Shown piece after piece: positions 1 to 8,786 of a DNA stretch of 57,692 bases; position 1 is the first letter of the stretch; every line of letters starts with the position of its first letter. Position numbers and translations under genes: made by a program. Source of the DNA: Pseudomonas sp. QTF5 (GTDB lineage: Bacteria; Pseudomonadota; Gammaproteobacteria; Pseudomonadales; Pseudomonadaceae); the NCBI RefSeq assembly GCF_000512695.2, contig NZ_AZRW02000041.1:1-57692 (forward strand), given 5' to 3'. The notes under the pieces are model-generated. The model searched no databases, had not been told where the DNA came from, and worked only from the letters and a program-made list of their open reading frames with translations.

Positions 1-35
1 CCTATTGAGGTGTCCAATTTCATTAGGCCAGATCA

Positions 36-115
36 GCTTGCTCGCGAAAGCGGTGTGTCAGGCAATATTGATGTCGACTGATACTCCGCTTTCGCGAGCA
101 AGCCCGCTCCCACAG
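36..115. repeat. REP pair (palindromic), copy 1
   Basis: Two inverted copies of the REP core face each other: GCTTGCTCGCGAAAGCGG at 36-53 and its exact complement at 86-103, followed by the usual CCCGCTCCCACA end. The left copy lacks the outer GTGGGAGCGG part. It lies downstream of the aroP stop. Confidence 0.85.
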
Positions 116-156
116 GGGGTCCGTGCAAGTCCAATGTTTTTTGCATCGCCCACAAA

Positions 157-179
157 AAACCCGGCGCTTGGCCGGGTTT
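157..179 (-). terminator. Rho-independent terminator of aroP
   Basis: A 9-bp perfect stem (AAACCCGGC / GCCGGGTTT) with loop GCTTG sits 20 bp past the aroP stop. Read on the minus strand it runs into a T-rich stretch. Ts also follow on the plus strand, so it may work both ways. Confidence 0.8.
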
Positions 180-199
180 GTTGTTTTTGCGCTCAGCAC

Positions 200-1621
200 T
201 TACTTGGCAGCGGAACCTGCAGCCTGCAACGCCTGCTGCGCACTACGCTTGTTCTTGATGCCGTAACAGATCCACATGAAGGCAACCCACACCGGAATCG
301 CATACACCGAGATCTGGATGCCCGGGATCAGCAGCATCACACCAAGGATGAACGCCACGAACGCCAGGCAGATGTAGTTGCCGTATGGGTACCACAGGGC
401 CTTGAACAGCGGCGTTTGCTTAGTCTTGTTCATGTGCTGACGGAACTTGAAGTGCGAGAAGCTGATCATCGCCCAGTTGATCACCAGGGTCGCAACCACC
501 AACGACATCAACAGTTCCAGTGCATGTTGCGGAACCAGGTAGTTCAGCAGCACCGCGACCAGGGTCACGGCAGCCGACGCCAGGATCGAACGCACTGGCA
601 CGCCACGCTTGTCGATCTTCGACAGGGCTTTCGGCGCATCACCTTGCTCGGCCATGCCCAGCAGCATGCGGCTGTTGCAGTAGGTGCCGCTGTTGTACAC
701 CGACAGCGCCGCGGTCAGGACCACGAAGTTGAGGATGTGCGCGGCTGTGTTGCTGCCGAGCATCGAGAACACTTGCACGAACGGGCTGCCGCTGTAGGCA
801 TCGCCAGACGCGTTCAACGTCGTCAGCAGGCTGTCCCAAGGGGTCAGCGACAGCAGGACCACCAGCGCACCGATGTAGAAAATCAGGATCCGGTAGATCA
901 CCTGATTGATCGCTTTCGGGATCACGGTTTTCGGCTTGTCGGCTTCAGCGGCGGTGAAACCGAGCATTTCCAGGCCGCCGAAGGAGAACATGATGATTGC
1001 CATGGCCATCACCAGTCCGCTAACGCCGTTCGGGAAGAAGCCGCCGTGTTCCCACAGGTTGGTCACAGAGGCTTGCGGGCCGCCGTTGCCGCTGACCAGC
1101 AGATAGCTGCCCAAGGCAATCATGCCGACAATCGCCACGACCTTGATGATCGCGAACCAGAACTCGGCCTCGCCAAAGACTTTGACGTTGGCCAGGTTGA
1201 TCAGGTTGATCAACACGAAGAAACCGGCTGCCGAGACCCAAGTCGGGATATCCGGCGCCCAGTAGTGGATGTATTTGCCGACCGCGGTCAGCTCGGACAT
1301 GCCCACCAGAATGTACAGAATCCAGCAGTTCCAGCCCGACAGGAAGCCGGCAAAACCGCCCCAGTATTTGTGGGCGAAGTGGCTGAAGGAACCGGCGACG
1401 GGCTCTTCGACAATCATTTCGCCGAGTTGGCGCATGATCATGAAAGCGATGAAGCCGCAAATGGCGTAGCCGAGAATCATCGACGGGCCGGCGGATTTAA
1501 GCACCCCGGCCGAGCCGAGGAACAACCCGGTACCGATCGCGCCACCGAGGGCGATCAGTTGAATATGGCGATTTTTCAGGCCGCGTTTCAGCTCGCCTGA
1601 ATGCGAGTTTTGTCCACTCAT
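200..1621 (-). CDS. aroP: Aromatic amino acid permease AroP
   Basis: Inner-membrane amino-acid:proton symporter of the APC superfamily (AAT family), expected to import Phe, Tyr and Trp. The 473-residue protein matches remembered E. coli AroP closely along its whole length: N-terminal LKRGLKNRHIQLIALGGAIG, then MRQLGEMIVEEPVAGSFSHF, the stretch ELTAVGKYI, and ALSVYNSGTYCNSRML. About twelve hydrophobic segments are visible. I chose the ATG at 1621 (MSGQNSH), which has a GAG-type ribosome site upstream; a TTG 18 bp earlier is in frame but has no better signal. The gene stands alone with its own terminator and a 5' region of over 400 bp. AroP, PheP and other AAT permeases are hard to separate by eye, so the exact substrate is an inference. 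Confidence 0.85.
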   Translation of the reverse strand: MSGQNSHSGELKRGLKNRHIQLIALGGAIGTGLFLGSAGVLKSAGPSMILGYAICGFIAFMIMRQLGEMIVEEPVAGSFSHFAHKYWGGFAGFLSGWNCWILYILVGMSELTAVGKYIHYWAPDIPTWVSAAGFFVLINLINLANVKVFGEAEFWFAIIKVVAIVGMIALGSYLLVSGNGGPQASVTNLWEHGGFFPNGVSGLVMAMAIIMFSFGGLEMLGFTAAEADKPKTVIPKAINQVIYRILIFYIGALVVLLSLTPWDSLLTTLNASGDAYSGSPFVQVFSMLGSNTAAHILNFVVLTAALSVYNSGTYCNSRMLLGMAEQGDAPKALSKIDKRGVPVRSILASAAVTLVAVLLNYLVPQHALELLMSLVVATLVINWAMISFSHFKFRQHMNKTKQTPLFKALWYPYGNYICLAFVAFILGVMLLIPGIQISVYAIPVWVAFMWICYGIKNKRSAQQALQAAGSAAK

Positions 1622-2552
1622 GAAAAAGGTCTCACGCAAGGTTTGATGATGTTCAGTAGACGTTGCTGCTCAGTTGCGATTTCAAGCAGCGCCGATCAAA
1701 CCCCAGCGCAGGCACCAGGAGTTCAGCGTTTTTACGACAGTCATGCGTCACCTGTTTGTTTTTATCTGTGACGAAATCGAACCCGACACGCTCGTGACGC
1801 GGCGGAGTGAACAAGGCGGGTAGCCTTGAAGTTTGCGCTGTTGCGCAGAGGGTCACAGTTAAAACGCGGCGCATTGTACACCTGTAACCCCCTGCTGCCA
1901 GACACCGCTGGATCAGCGCGTCGGTTGCCGGGATTGCCTGTGTCCGCCTCGAGGGTCTCGGGCGACTGCAAAAATTGAGTCAGACCTTTGCAGGTCATCG
2001 ATAAGGGCAGCGGAAAAACCGCCCTTTGAGGTGAGATGGAGATGAGTCACGGCGTTCATTGCGCCTCCTTCTTGTTATGCACCTGCACGACAGGCATGGG
2101 GCGCATCTCACCCTTCATACGCTGCTGAAACAAGCGTGCCAGAGCCCTTGAAGACTACAAACCCGGCGGCTGGCGGAAGGTTTTCCTTACAGACCTTTCC
2201 CGCGCGGTATTCCACGGGGTTTAAGCGCGCTTTGCGTAAGGTTTTATTGACAAGGCGTAACGTAAATTTTCCAAAGCAGATCGAAAAGCCAACTGACTGT
2301 AAATTGACGATAGGAAGCTTCCTAAGGAAATGTCCTGCTTAGTTTTCTGTTTTTTATTAAGAAAATTGGCTTTCGAAAAATGGAATAAATAATTCAAATG
2401 AAAATTTGCGCCATTGCGGCTTGCACCTTGGCTTGGGCGGTGGCGCCAAGGGTAGCCATCATTTGGACCTGATCTTCTCCAGTGGCGTGTTGGCGCTCGA
2501 TGATGACCCGCTGTTTGATGGACGGTTTGTGTTTTAAGCAACACCTAACGCT
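1622..2552. other. Gene-poor stretch upstream of aroP
   Basis: No convincing gene of normal size is found between aroP and the REP at 2553. On the minus strand a -10-like TACAAT lies at 1873-1878 in front of aroP. Two short overlapping minus-strand frames are listed separately (1913-2059 and its upstream partner). The part 2260-2400 is notably AT-rich and holds the perfect palindrome AGGAAGCTTCCT near 2311. A minus-strand frame ending at about 2398 (…ATAQAKVQAAMAQIFI, stop) reads like the C-terminus of a lost gene but I cannot name it. Confidence 0.5.
1913..2059 (-). CDS. Possible 48-residue ORF with a strong ribosome site
   Basis: The frame begins MNAVTHLHLTSKGGFSA and ends at 1913. It has an almost perfect Shine-Dalgarno site (AAGGAGG) four bases before the ATG. 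A preceding 20-codon frame (MKGEMRPMPVVQ…) stops inside its start codon through an ATGA overlap, which is typical of coupled translation. No family is recognised. It could be a truncated gene, a leader peptide for aroP about 290 bp downstream on the same strand, or chance. The composition of its C-terminal half (many Arg and Gln) is less gene-like. Confidence 0.3.
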   Translation of the reverse strand: MNAVTHLHLTSKGGFSAALIDDLQRSDSIFAVARDPRGGHRQSRQPTR

Positions 2553-2684
2553 ATGGCGAGGGAGCTTGCTCCCGCTCGGCTGCGCAGCAGCCGCAAAACC
2601 TGCCGACGCGGTTTACCAGACATAACGAGGTGAATGGTTCTGGGACCGCTTCGCGACCCAGCGGGAGCAAGCTCCCTCGCCACA
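2553..2684. repeat. REP pair, second family (GGCGAGGGAGCTTGCTCCC type), copy 1
   Basis: Inverted arms GGCGAGGGAGCTTGCTCCCGC (in two parts) at 2555 and its complement ending near 2684 enclose smaller hairpins (GGCTGCGCAGCAGCC; CCGCTTCGCGACC). The same element recurs near 9904, 32867 and 45061. Confidence 0.8.
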
Positions 2685-2720
2685 GGTTCATCTGCTTCCT
2701 GAAACCGGTTTGCCAGCCCC

Positions 2721-2753
2721 AAAAAAAACGCCATCCCGAGGGATGGCGTTTTT
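2721..2753 (-). terminator. Rho-independent terminator of the rluB operon
   Basis: A 13-bp stem AAAACGCCATCCC / GGGATGGCGTTTT with a two-base GA loop, and a run of eight As on the plus strand (Us in the minus-strand transcript). It lies 18 bp after the rluB stop. Confidence 0.9.
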
Positions 2754-2770
2754 CATAGGGCGCTTATCGA

Positions 2771-4042
2771 TTACTCAGGCTTGCGACGACCGAAGCCCGG
2801 ACGCTGGCCGGAACCGGCTGGTGCGCCGCGGCGTTTGCCCGATGGCGCGTCACGGTCGACCAGCACGATGCCTGGGCGTTTCTTCGACGCCGGTTTGGCC
2901 GGGCGCTTGGTGTCGGCCGGGCGGTCTGCCACGGGCGTACCGCGACCGGCAGGCGCACCGCGATCGCTACGACCACCGGACGGAGCACCACGGCCTTCGC
3001 CACGCTCAGTGCGACCGTTGGCCGGACGCGGCGTACGTGGGCCGCGCTCGCCATCAGCGCGTGGCGCTGCTGGTTTGCGGGCTGGACGCTCGCCTTCGAT
3101 TTGCGGTTCACGGGAGTCACGCGGCGTAGCAGCGGTCTGGTTACCGATGGCTGGACGCAACGAACGCACGCGTTCGGTCTTGCCCATCGGACGCGACGAT
3201 TTACGCTGCATACGATCGAGCTTGTCCTTGCTCTTGGCGTTCATCTGCGGCATCGCGACCGGCGTCAGGCCGACCTCGGCACTCAGAATGTCGACTTCGT
3301 ACTGGCTCATTTCGCGCCAGCGGCCCATCGGCAGGTCGGAATTGAGGAACACCGGACCGAAACGTACGCGCTTCAGGCGGCTGACCACCAGGCCCTGGGA
3401 TTCCCACAGACGACGGACTTCGCGATTACGACCTTCCATCACCACGCAGTGGTACCAGTGGTTGAAACCTTCGCCACCCGGCGCCTGTTTAATGTCGGTG
3501 AACTTGGCCGGGCCGTCTTCGAGCACCACGCCTGCTTTCAGGCGTTCAATCATCTCGTCGTCGACTTCGCCACGTACACGTACCGCGTATTCACGGTCCA
3601 TTTCGTAGGAAGGATGCATCAGGCGGTTGGCCAATTCACCGTCAGTGGTGAACATCAGCAAACCGGTGGTGTTGATGTCCAGACGACCAATGTTGATCCA
3701 GCGACCTTCTTTCGGGCGCGGCATCTTGTCGAACACGGTCGGACGGCCTTCCGGGTCGACACGGGTGCAGATTTCACCGTCGGGTTTGTTGTACATGATC
3801 ACACGGCGTACCGACTCGGCGGCTTCTTCGCGCTTGATCACCTTGCCATCGATGGTGATGGCGTCATGCATGTCGACACGCTGGCCGAGGGTGGCATCTT
3901 TGCCATTGACCTTGATGCGGCCGTGGCTGATCCAGGCTTCTACGTCACGGCGCGAGCCGACGCCGATACGGGCGAGGACTTTCTGCAGCTTTTCGCCTGC
4001 TGGGCCGATTTCCTGGTCGTCTTTCTGGTCGTTGATACTCAT
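2771..4042 (-). CDS. rluB: 23S rRNA pseudouridine(2605) synthase RluB
   Basis: Isomerises a uridine in helix 90 region of 23S rRNA. The 423-residue protein has an N-terminal S4 RNA-binding domain (about residues 17-63, EKLQKVLARIGVGSRRDVE) and an RsuA-type synthase core with the catalytic Asp122 in GRLDINTTGLL. After about residue 270 comes a long Arg/Pro/Gly-rich, highly basic tail with repeated ERG/GAP stretches. Such a tail is common in pseudomonad RluB and is probably disordered RNA-binding sequence. It is the last gene of the rnm-yciO-scpA-scpB-rluB run; a REP pair separates it from scpB. RluB is chosen over RluE, RluF and RsuA because of the length, the basic tail and the scpB neighbourhood. 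Confidence 0.9.
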   Translation of the reverse strand: MSINDQKDDQEIGPAGEKLQKVLARIGVGSRRDVEAWISHGRIKVNGKDATLGQRVDMHDAITIDGKVIKREEAAESVRRVIMYNKPDGEICTRVDPEGRPTVFDKMPRPKEGRWINIGRLDINTTGLLMFTTDGELANRLMHPSYEMDREYAVRVRGEVDDEMIERLKAGVVLEDGPAKFTDIKQAPGGEGFNHWYHCVVMEGRNREVRRLWESQGLVVSRLKRVRFGPVFLNSDLPMGRWREMSQYEVDILSAEVGLTPVAMPQMNAKSKDKLDRMQRKSSRPMGKTERVRSLRPAIGNQTAATPRDSREPQIEGERPARKPAAPRADGERGPRTPRPANGRTERGEGRGAPSGGRSDRGAPAGRGTPVADRPADTKRPAKPASKKRPGIVLVDRDAPSGKRRGAPAGSGQRPGFGRRKPE

Positions 4043-4250
4043 CTGGGCACCTCCCGGTGTGGTCTGTTCAGGATGCTCTGGATTGAGGGTCCTGAAGAGT
4101 TATAAATCTGTGTACTTTGGCGAAGGGATCGCCGAAGGGTCGCGAATCATACGCTCATGGAGACGTTCGCGCATCAGAGACTAGCTGATCAATGGAGACT
4201 TACTTGATTTTCCGCCGACCGGTGGCGCCAATTTCGAATTCAATAGAGAA

Positions 4251-4348
4251 CCAATGTGGGAGCGGGCTTGCTCGCGAAGGCGTTGTGTCAGGCAACATCA
4301 ATGTTGAATGTGCCGGCCCCTTCGCGAGCAAGCCCGCTCCCACATTGG
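4251..4348. repeat. REP pair, copy 2
   Basis: Two 30-bp inverted arms (start CCAATGTGGGAGCGGGCTTG at 4251; complement ends 4348), one of the most complete pairs in the window. It begins only 7 bp beyond the scpB stop, within the 313-bp scpB-rluB gap, so it would form a hairpin in the scpB-rluB transcript. Confidence 0.9.
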
Positions 4349-4355
4349 ATTCGTG

Positions 4356-5348
4356 TCAGTCTTCGAGTAGGCGGCGTTCGTTTTCGATTGCTTCTGCCAG
4401 AGCCTTGGCTTCGGCGTCTTCGTCGGTCAACTCGGGCTCGGGTTTCGACTGTTCGAGCGCGGCGACGGCGGCCAGGAGCTTTTCGCGAGCTTCGGCAACG
4501 CCAAGAATGTCATCTTCCTGTTCTGGCTCTGGTTCCTGTTCTGATTCGACTTCGGCTTCAGCCTCAACCTGAGGTTCAACTTCGGTTTCAGGCTCGGGCT
4601 CCGCCAACTCGCCTTCGTTCTCGGTCACCGCCCCATCCCGCAGCAAATCGTCGAAATCGGTCTTGAGCCCCTCTTCCATGGTGTCCAGTTCCAGCAACAA
4701 TGTATGGAAACTGGTTTCTTCCTTGGGCTCCTCCAGTTCAGCGCTGGCATCGGCCAGTTCTTGCAACCCAGCTGGAACCGGCGCGTCGTCGAAATCGAGG
4801 ACAGGATCAGGCTCCAGTTCACGCAGTTCGGCAAGCGGCGGCAGGTCGTCGAGGTTCTTCAGGTTGAAGTGATCGAGAAAAGCCTTGGTGGTGGCGAACA
4901 TCGCCGGTTTGCCGGGCACGTCGCGATAACCGACGATGCGGATCCACTCACGCTCCAGCAGGGTTTTCACGATGTGGCTGTTGACCGCTACGCCGCGCAC
5001 GTCTTCGATCTCGCCCCGGGTGATTGGCTGGCGATAGGCGATCAGGGCCATGGTTTCGAGCATGGCGCGGGAATAGCGCTGCGGCCGCTCTTCCCACAAA
5101 CGCCCTACCCACGGCGCGAACTTTTCGCGGATCTGCAGGCGATACCCGGAGGCGACTTCCTTCAACTCGAAAGCACGGCCATCGCAGGACTTGGCCAGAA
5201 TCGTCAGCGCTTTCTTGAAAACCGGTGGCTCGGGCCGCTCGCCTTCTTCGAAGAGTTCGAACAGGCGTTCAAGCGATTGCGGTTTTCCCGAGGCCAACAG
5301 AAAGGCTTCAAGCAATGGCGCCAGCTCGCGGGGTTCAGTCAGGTTCAT
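4356..5348 (-). CDS. scpB: Segregation and condensation protein B
   Basis: Winged-helix (kleisin-associated) subunit of the SMC-ScpAB condensin, bound to the nucleoid. Residues 1-180 are the conserved ScpB part, with the typical segments LLEAFLLASGKPQSLERL, YSRAMLETMALIAYRQPITR and GEIEDVRGV. The 330-residue length exceeds the usual ~200 because of an extremely acidic C-terminal tail (Glu/Asp/Pro, with EPEPE-type repeats), a feature of Pseudomonas ScpB. It starts 11 bp after scpA and is surely co-transcribed with it. Confidence 0.92.
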   Translation of the reverse strand: MNLTEPRELAPLLEAFLLASGKPQSLERLFELFEEGERPEPPVFKKALTILAKSCDGRAFELKEVASGYRLQIREKFAPWVGRLWEERPQRYSRAMLETMALIAYRQPITRGEIEDVRGVAVNSHIVKTLLEREWIRIVGYRDVPGKPAMFATTKAFLDHFNLKNLDDLPPLAELRELEPDPVLDFDDAPVPAGLQELADASAELEEPKEETSFHTLLLELDTMEEGLKTDFDDLLRDGAVTENEGELAEPEPETEVEPQVEAEAEVESEQEPEPEQEDDILGVAEAREKLLAAVAALEQSKPEPELTDEDAEAKALAEAIENERRLLED

Positions 5349-5359
5349 GATTCAACTCG

Positions 5360-6184
5360 TTATTCGGCTCGGGCCCGGACATGGATCGCCGCGAACGGCT
5401 CATTCTGCACCAGCTCGACCAAGGATTCCTTGACCAGTTCGAGGATCGCCATAAAGGTCACCACCACCCCCAGGCGCCCTTCTTCAGCGGTGAACAGCTC
5501 GACAAACGGCACAAAACCGCCACCCTTGAGCCGTTCCAGTACATCGCTCATGCGCTCTCGGGTGGACAGCGCCTCGCGGCTGACCTGGTGGCTTTCGAAC
5601 ATGTCGCCACGGCGCAAGACTTCGCCCATGGACATCAGCAACTCTGCCAGACTCACATCCGGCAACAACTTGCGCGCCCGGGCCTCTGGGGCATCAAGCT
5701 TGGGCACCACCACGTCGCGGCCGACGCGGCTCAGGCCATCGATGCCTTCGGCGGCAGCCTTGAAGCGTTCGTACTCCTGCAAGCGGCGGATCAGTTCGGC
5801 GCGGGGATCGTCTTCTTCGTTTTCGATCGTTTCAGCCCGCGGCAGCAACATCCGCGACTTGATCTCGGCGAGCATCGCGGCCATCACCAGGTACTCGGCG
5901 GCCAGTTCCAGGCGCACCGACTGCATCAACTCGACATAGCCCATGTACTGCCGGGTAATTTCCGCCACCGGAATGTCGAGGATGTTGATGTTCTGTTTGC
6001 GGATCAGGTACAGCAGCAAGTCGAGCGGGCCTTCGAAGGCCTCAAGAAAGACCTCGAGCGCATCCGGCGGGATGTACAGGTCCAGCGGCATTTCCATGAC
6101 TGCCTGACCATAGACCATGGCGAAAGGCAGTTCTTGCTGGGCGCCGGCCTGGCTGTCGATAGGTTCTGGTTCTACTGCAGACAT
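5360..6184 (-). CDS. scpA: Segregation and condensation protein A
   Basis: Kleisin subunit of SMC-ScpAB condensin, needed for chromosome compaction and segregation. The family core FEGPLDLLLYLIRKQNINIL is present near residue 50, followed by VAEITRQYMGYVE and YLVMAAMLAEIKSRMLLP. The C-terminal winged helix ends with VTFMAILELVKE. Length 274 is normal. The ATG directly follows the yciO stop codon (TAGATG), so translation is probably coupled, and scpB follows 11 bp later. Confidence 0.93.
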   Translation of the reverse strand: MSAVEPEPIDSQAGAQQELPFAMVYGQAVMEMPLDLYIPPDALEVFLEAFEGPLDLLLYLIRKQNINILDIPVAEITRQYMGYVELMQSVRLELAAEYLVMAAMLAEIKSRMLLPRAETIENEEDDPRAELIRRLQEYERFKAAAEGIDGLSRVGRDVVVPKLDAPEARARKLLPDVSLAELLMSMGEVLRRGDMFESHQVSREALSTRERMSDVLERLKGGGFVPFVELFTAEEGRLGVVVTFMAILELVKESLVELVQNEPFAAIHVRARAE

Positions 6185-6814
6185 CTAGGCCTCGGCCATG
6201 AAGGGCGCAGGGTCGCCGCAACCGACGCGGATGACTTCCGGCTCGCCGTCGGCGAGGCTGATCACGGTAGACGCCTTGATCCCGCCGAAACCGCCGTCGA
6301 TGATCAGGTCCACCTGATGCTCGAGCAACTGCCGCATCTCGTGGGGATCGGTCAGCGGGTCAGTGTCGCCGGGCATGATCAGGGTCACGCTCATCAGCGG
6401 CTCGCCGAGCTGCTCCAGCAGCGCCAACGCAATCGGATGGCTCGGAACACGCAGGCCGATGGTGCGTTTTTTCGGGTGCAGCAACAACCGCGGGACTTCG
6501 CGGGTGGCGTTGAGAATGAAGGTGTAAGGGCCAGGCAAGTGAGCCTTGAGCACACGGAAGGTGCCGGTGTCGATCTTGGCAAACAGCCCCAACTGCGACA
6601 GGTCGCTGCAGATCAGCGCGAAGTTGTGCTTATCATCCAGCTGACGTAGCCGGCGCACGCGCTCCACGGCATTCTTGTCGCCGATCTGGCAACCAATGGC
6701 GTAGGAAGAGTCTGTGGGATAAATCACCACCCCGCCGTTGCGGATGATCTCGACAGCCTGTTTGATCAGGCGCGCTTGCGGGTTTTCCGGATGAATCTGG
6801 AAAAATTGACTCAC
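6185..6814 (-). CDS. yciO: YciO-type Sua5/YrdC-family protein
   Basis: Member of the YrdC/Sua5 fold that binds double-stranded RNA and nucleotides. Unlike TsaC, YciO is not generally essential for tRNA t6A formation. I chose the GTG at 6814, preceded by GTAGAGAAT, because VSQFFQIHPENPQARLIKQA matches the start of YciO (MSQFFxIHPDNPQ). The frame stays open further upstream but that part overlaps rnm and has no similarity. Conserved segments: VIYPTDSSYAIGC, RQLDDKHNF, LPGPYTFIL and IGLRVPSHPIA. 209 residues. It lies 13 bp after rnm and abuts scpA. Confidence 0.88.
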   Translation of the reverse strand: MSQFFQIHPENPQARLIKQAVEIIRNGGVVIYPTDSSYAIGCQIGDKNAVERVRRLRQLDDKHNFALICSDLSQLGLFAKIDTGTFRVLKAHLPGPYTFILNATREVPRLLLHPKKRTIGLRVPSHPIALALLEQLGEPLMSVTLIMPGDTDPLTDPHEMRQLLEHQVDLIIDGGFGGIKASTVISLADGEPEVIRVGCGDPAPFMAEA

Positions 6815-6827
6815 ATTCTCTACCTGT

Positions 6828-7691
6828 TCAGACGACGGCAATAATTGGGTCATGTTTGAATCGACACCACAGTGGTGGCAGATCCTCCGGGAGCGGGCGG
6901 TATTCACCGATCTCGGACCAGCCTCCAGGGCCATGAAAATCACTGCCGGCGCTGACCAGCAGACCAAACTCGCGGGCTAGAATCGCCAGGCTGCCCACCT
7001 GTTCGGCGGGTTGATGACCATTGACCACTTCAATCGCGTGGCCCCCTGCTTGAATATAGTCGGCAATCAGGCGACGACGCTTGCTGCGAGTGAAATCGTA
7101 GTGCCAGGGATGCGCCAGGCTGACCCAGGCACCCGCGGCGCGCAGGGTTTCGACGGTGTCTTCCAGGGTCGGCCAGTGTTGTTTGACGTCCCCCAGTTTG
7201 CCGGCGCCCAGCCATTTGCGGAACGCTTCGGCGCGATCCTTGACGAAACCTTCGCGCACCATCCAGTCGGCGAAGTGCGGACGGGCCGGCGCATTACCGC
7301 TGTCGCCCAGCTCTTGTTGAATGGCCCGGGCACCGTCAAGCGCCCCCGGCATGCCTTTCAACGCCAACTTGCGGCTTATTTCTTCGGACCGTAACCAGCG
7401 GCCATCGTGCAATTTTGCGATGGCCTCGACCAACGGCGGCGCATTGACGTCGAAACCGTAGCCCAGCACGTGAATGGTCGCCCCGCCCCAGGTGCAGGAC
7501 AATTCGACGCCATTGACCAGTTGCATCCCCAGCGCCGTCGCGGCGCTACGGGCCTCGTCGAGGCCTTCAAGGGTGTCGTGATCGGTCAAGGCCAGGACTC
7601 GCACGCCTTTCTCGAACGCACGCGCAACCAGTACCGCAGGCGCGAGGGCGCCATCGGAAGCCGTGCTATGGCAGTGCAAATCAACATTCAC
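6828..7691 (-). CDS. rnm: PHP-domain nuclease/phosphatase RNase AM (YciV)
   Basis: PHP-superfamily metal-dependent phosphoesterase. The family member YciV trims short 5' extensions of rRNA and acts on 3',5'-bisphosphonucleotides. The metal-binding motifs are visible: DLHCHSTASDG at the N-terminus, ALTDHDT around residue 40, GVELSC, and the late SLAHPWHY and GSDFHGPGG. I start at GTG 7691 (VNVDLHCHS), with GAGG 12 bp upstream; a TTG at 7709 is also in frame. It is the first gene of the minus-strand block and is divergent from yciB across an 87-bp promoter region. Confidence 0.86.
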   Translation of the reverse strand: MNVDLHCHSTASDGALAPAVLVARAFEKGVRVLALTDHDTLEGLDEARSAATALGMQLVNGVELSCTWGGATIHVLGYGFDVNAPPLVEAIAKLHDGRWLRSEEISRKLALKGMPGALDGARAIQQELGDSGNAPARPHFADWMVREGFVKDRAEAFRKWLGAGKLGDVKQHWPTLEDTVETLRAAGAWVSLAHPWHYDFTRSKRRRLIADYIQAGGHAIEVVNGHQPAEQVGSLAILAREFGLLVSAGSDFHGPGGWSEIGEYRPLPEDLPPLWCRFKHDPIIAVV

Positions 7692-7778
7692 AGGACTGTG
7701 TAACCTCAAATCAGCTGACGCTATCGCGCGTCAATATGTTTGTTATTATGCCGCCACATCCTGCTTCTGGCTGCCACT

Positions 7779-8375
7779 GTGAAACAATTCATCGACTTCA
7801 TCCCGCTTCTGCTGTTTTTCATCGTCTTCAAAATCGATCCACGGGTCGTCGACATCGGCGGTTATCAACTGTCTGTCGGTGGTATTTACAGCGCCACCGC
7901 AGTGCTGATCATCAGCTCCCTGGCGGTCTATGGCACGCTGTTCATCAAGCAGCGCAAGCTGGAGAAGAGCCAGTGGCTGACCCTCATCGCCTGCCTTGTC
8001 TTCGGCAGCCTGACCCTGGCGTTCCACAGCGAGACCTTCCTGAAATGGAAAGCCCCGGTGGTCAACTGGCTGTTCGCCCTCGGGTTCATCGGCAGCCACT
8101 TCATCGGTGATCAACTGCTGATCAAACGCATCATGGGCCACGCGCTGACCCTGCCGGAACCGGTCTGGACCCGTCTGAACATCGCCTGGATCGGCTTTTT
8201 CCTGTTCTGCGGTGCCGCCAATCTGTTCGTCGCTTTCACGTTCCAGGAATACTGGGTCGACTTCAAAGTCTTCGGCAGCCTGGGCATGACGTTGCTGTTC
8301 CTGGTCGCCCAGGGCATTTACCTGTCCCGCCACTTGCACGACGCCGACACCACCACGCCAAAAACCGAGGACTGA
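7779..8375 (+). CDS. yciB: Inner-membrane protein YciB (intracellular septation protein A family)
   Basis: Polytopic inner-membrane protein linked to envelope synthesis and septation. The start is GTG 7779 (VKQFIDFIPLLLFFIVFK), the family's N-terminal signature. Five to six hydrophobic segments follow, with the conserved FLKWKAPVVNWLFALGF and LNIAWIGFFLFCGAANLFVA. 198 residues. yciI begins one base after its stop, the usual yciB-yciI order. Confidence 0.92.
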   Translation: MKQFIDFIPLLLFFIVFKIDPRVVDIGGYQLSVGGIYSATAVLIISSLAVYGTLFIKQRKLEKSQWLTLIACLVFGSLTLAFHSETFLKWKAPVVNWLFALGFIGSHFIGDQLLIKRIMGHALTLPEPVWTRLNIAWIGFFLFCGAANLFVAFTFQEYWVDFKVFGSLGMTLLFLVAQGIYLSRHLHDADTTTPKTED

Positions 8376-8376
8376 C

Positions 8377-8676
8377 ATGCTTTACGCAATCATTGCCACA
8401 GACGTCGCCAACTCCCTGGAAGCCCGCCTGGCCGCACGGCCTGCGCACCTTGAACGCCTGCAAGTGCTTAAAGGCGAAGGTCGTATCGTACTGGCCGGCC
8501 CGCACCCGGCAGTCGACAGCAATGATCCGGGCGCGGCGGGTTTCACCGGCAGCCTGATCGTCGCTGAATTCGATTCGCTGAGCGCCGCCCAGGCCTGGGC
8601 CGACGCCGATCCGTATATCGCTGCAGGCGTCTACGCCAATGTTCTGGTCAAGCCGTTCAAGCAAGTCCTGCCCTAG
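8377..8676 (+). CDS. yciI: YciI family protein
   Basis: Small 99-residue ferredoxin-like-fold protein of the YCII family. Its role is unknown; a His/Asp pair in the family suggests catalysis. Typical features are MLYAIIATDVANSLEARLAARP at the start, then HLERLQ and a late AQAWADADPYIAAGVY. It follows yciB with a one-base gap, so both are in one transcript. Confidence 0.9.
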   Translation: MLYAIIATDVANSLEARLAARPAHLERLQVLKGEGRIVLAGPHPAVDSNDPGAAGFTGSLIVAEFDSLSAAQAWADADPYIAAGVYANVLVKPFKQVLP

Positions 8677-8686
8677 TGTCCTGCCT

Positions 8687-8713
8687 CGCGATGAGCCTTG
8701 TCGGCTCATCGCG
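8687..8713 (+). terminator. Hairpin downstream of yciI
   Basis: Perfect 11-bp inverted repeat CGCGATGAGCC / GGCTCATCGCG with loop TTGTC, 11 bp after the yciI stop. There is no strong T-run behind it, so it is terminator-like rather than a textbook terminator. Confidence 0.5.
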
Positions 8714-8786
8714 CATTCAATCGCTCATTATTCTCGTTTACCGGCCGACAACCTGCCCAATACCCGTATTGGAATCAGGAGTTGCG

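Noticed and set aside
5..1600. Open frame of 531 codons on the plus strand
   Set aside because: Antisense of aroP running through a REP element; no recognisable domain.
6815..6967. Longer N-terminus for YciO (start at 6967)
   Set aside because: The extra residues overlap rnm in another frame and have no similarity; the family start coincides with GTG 6814.
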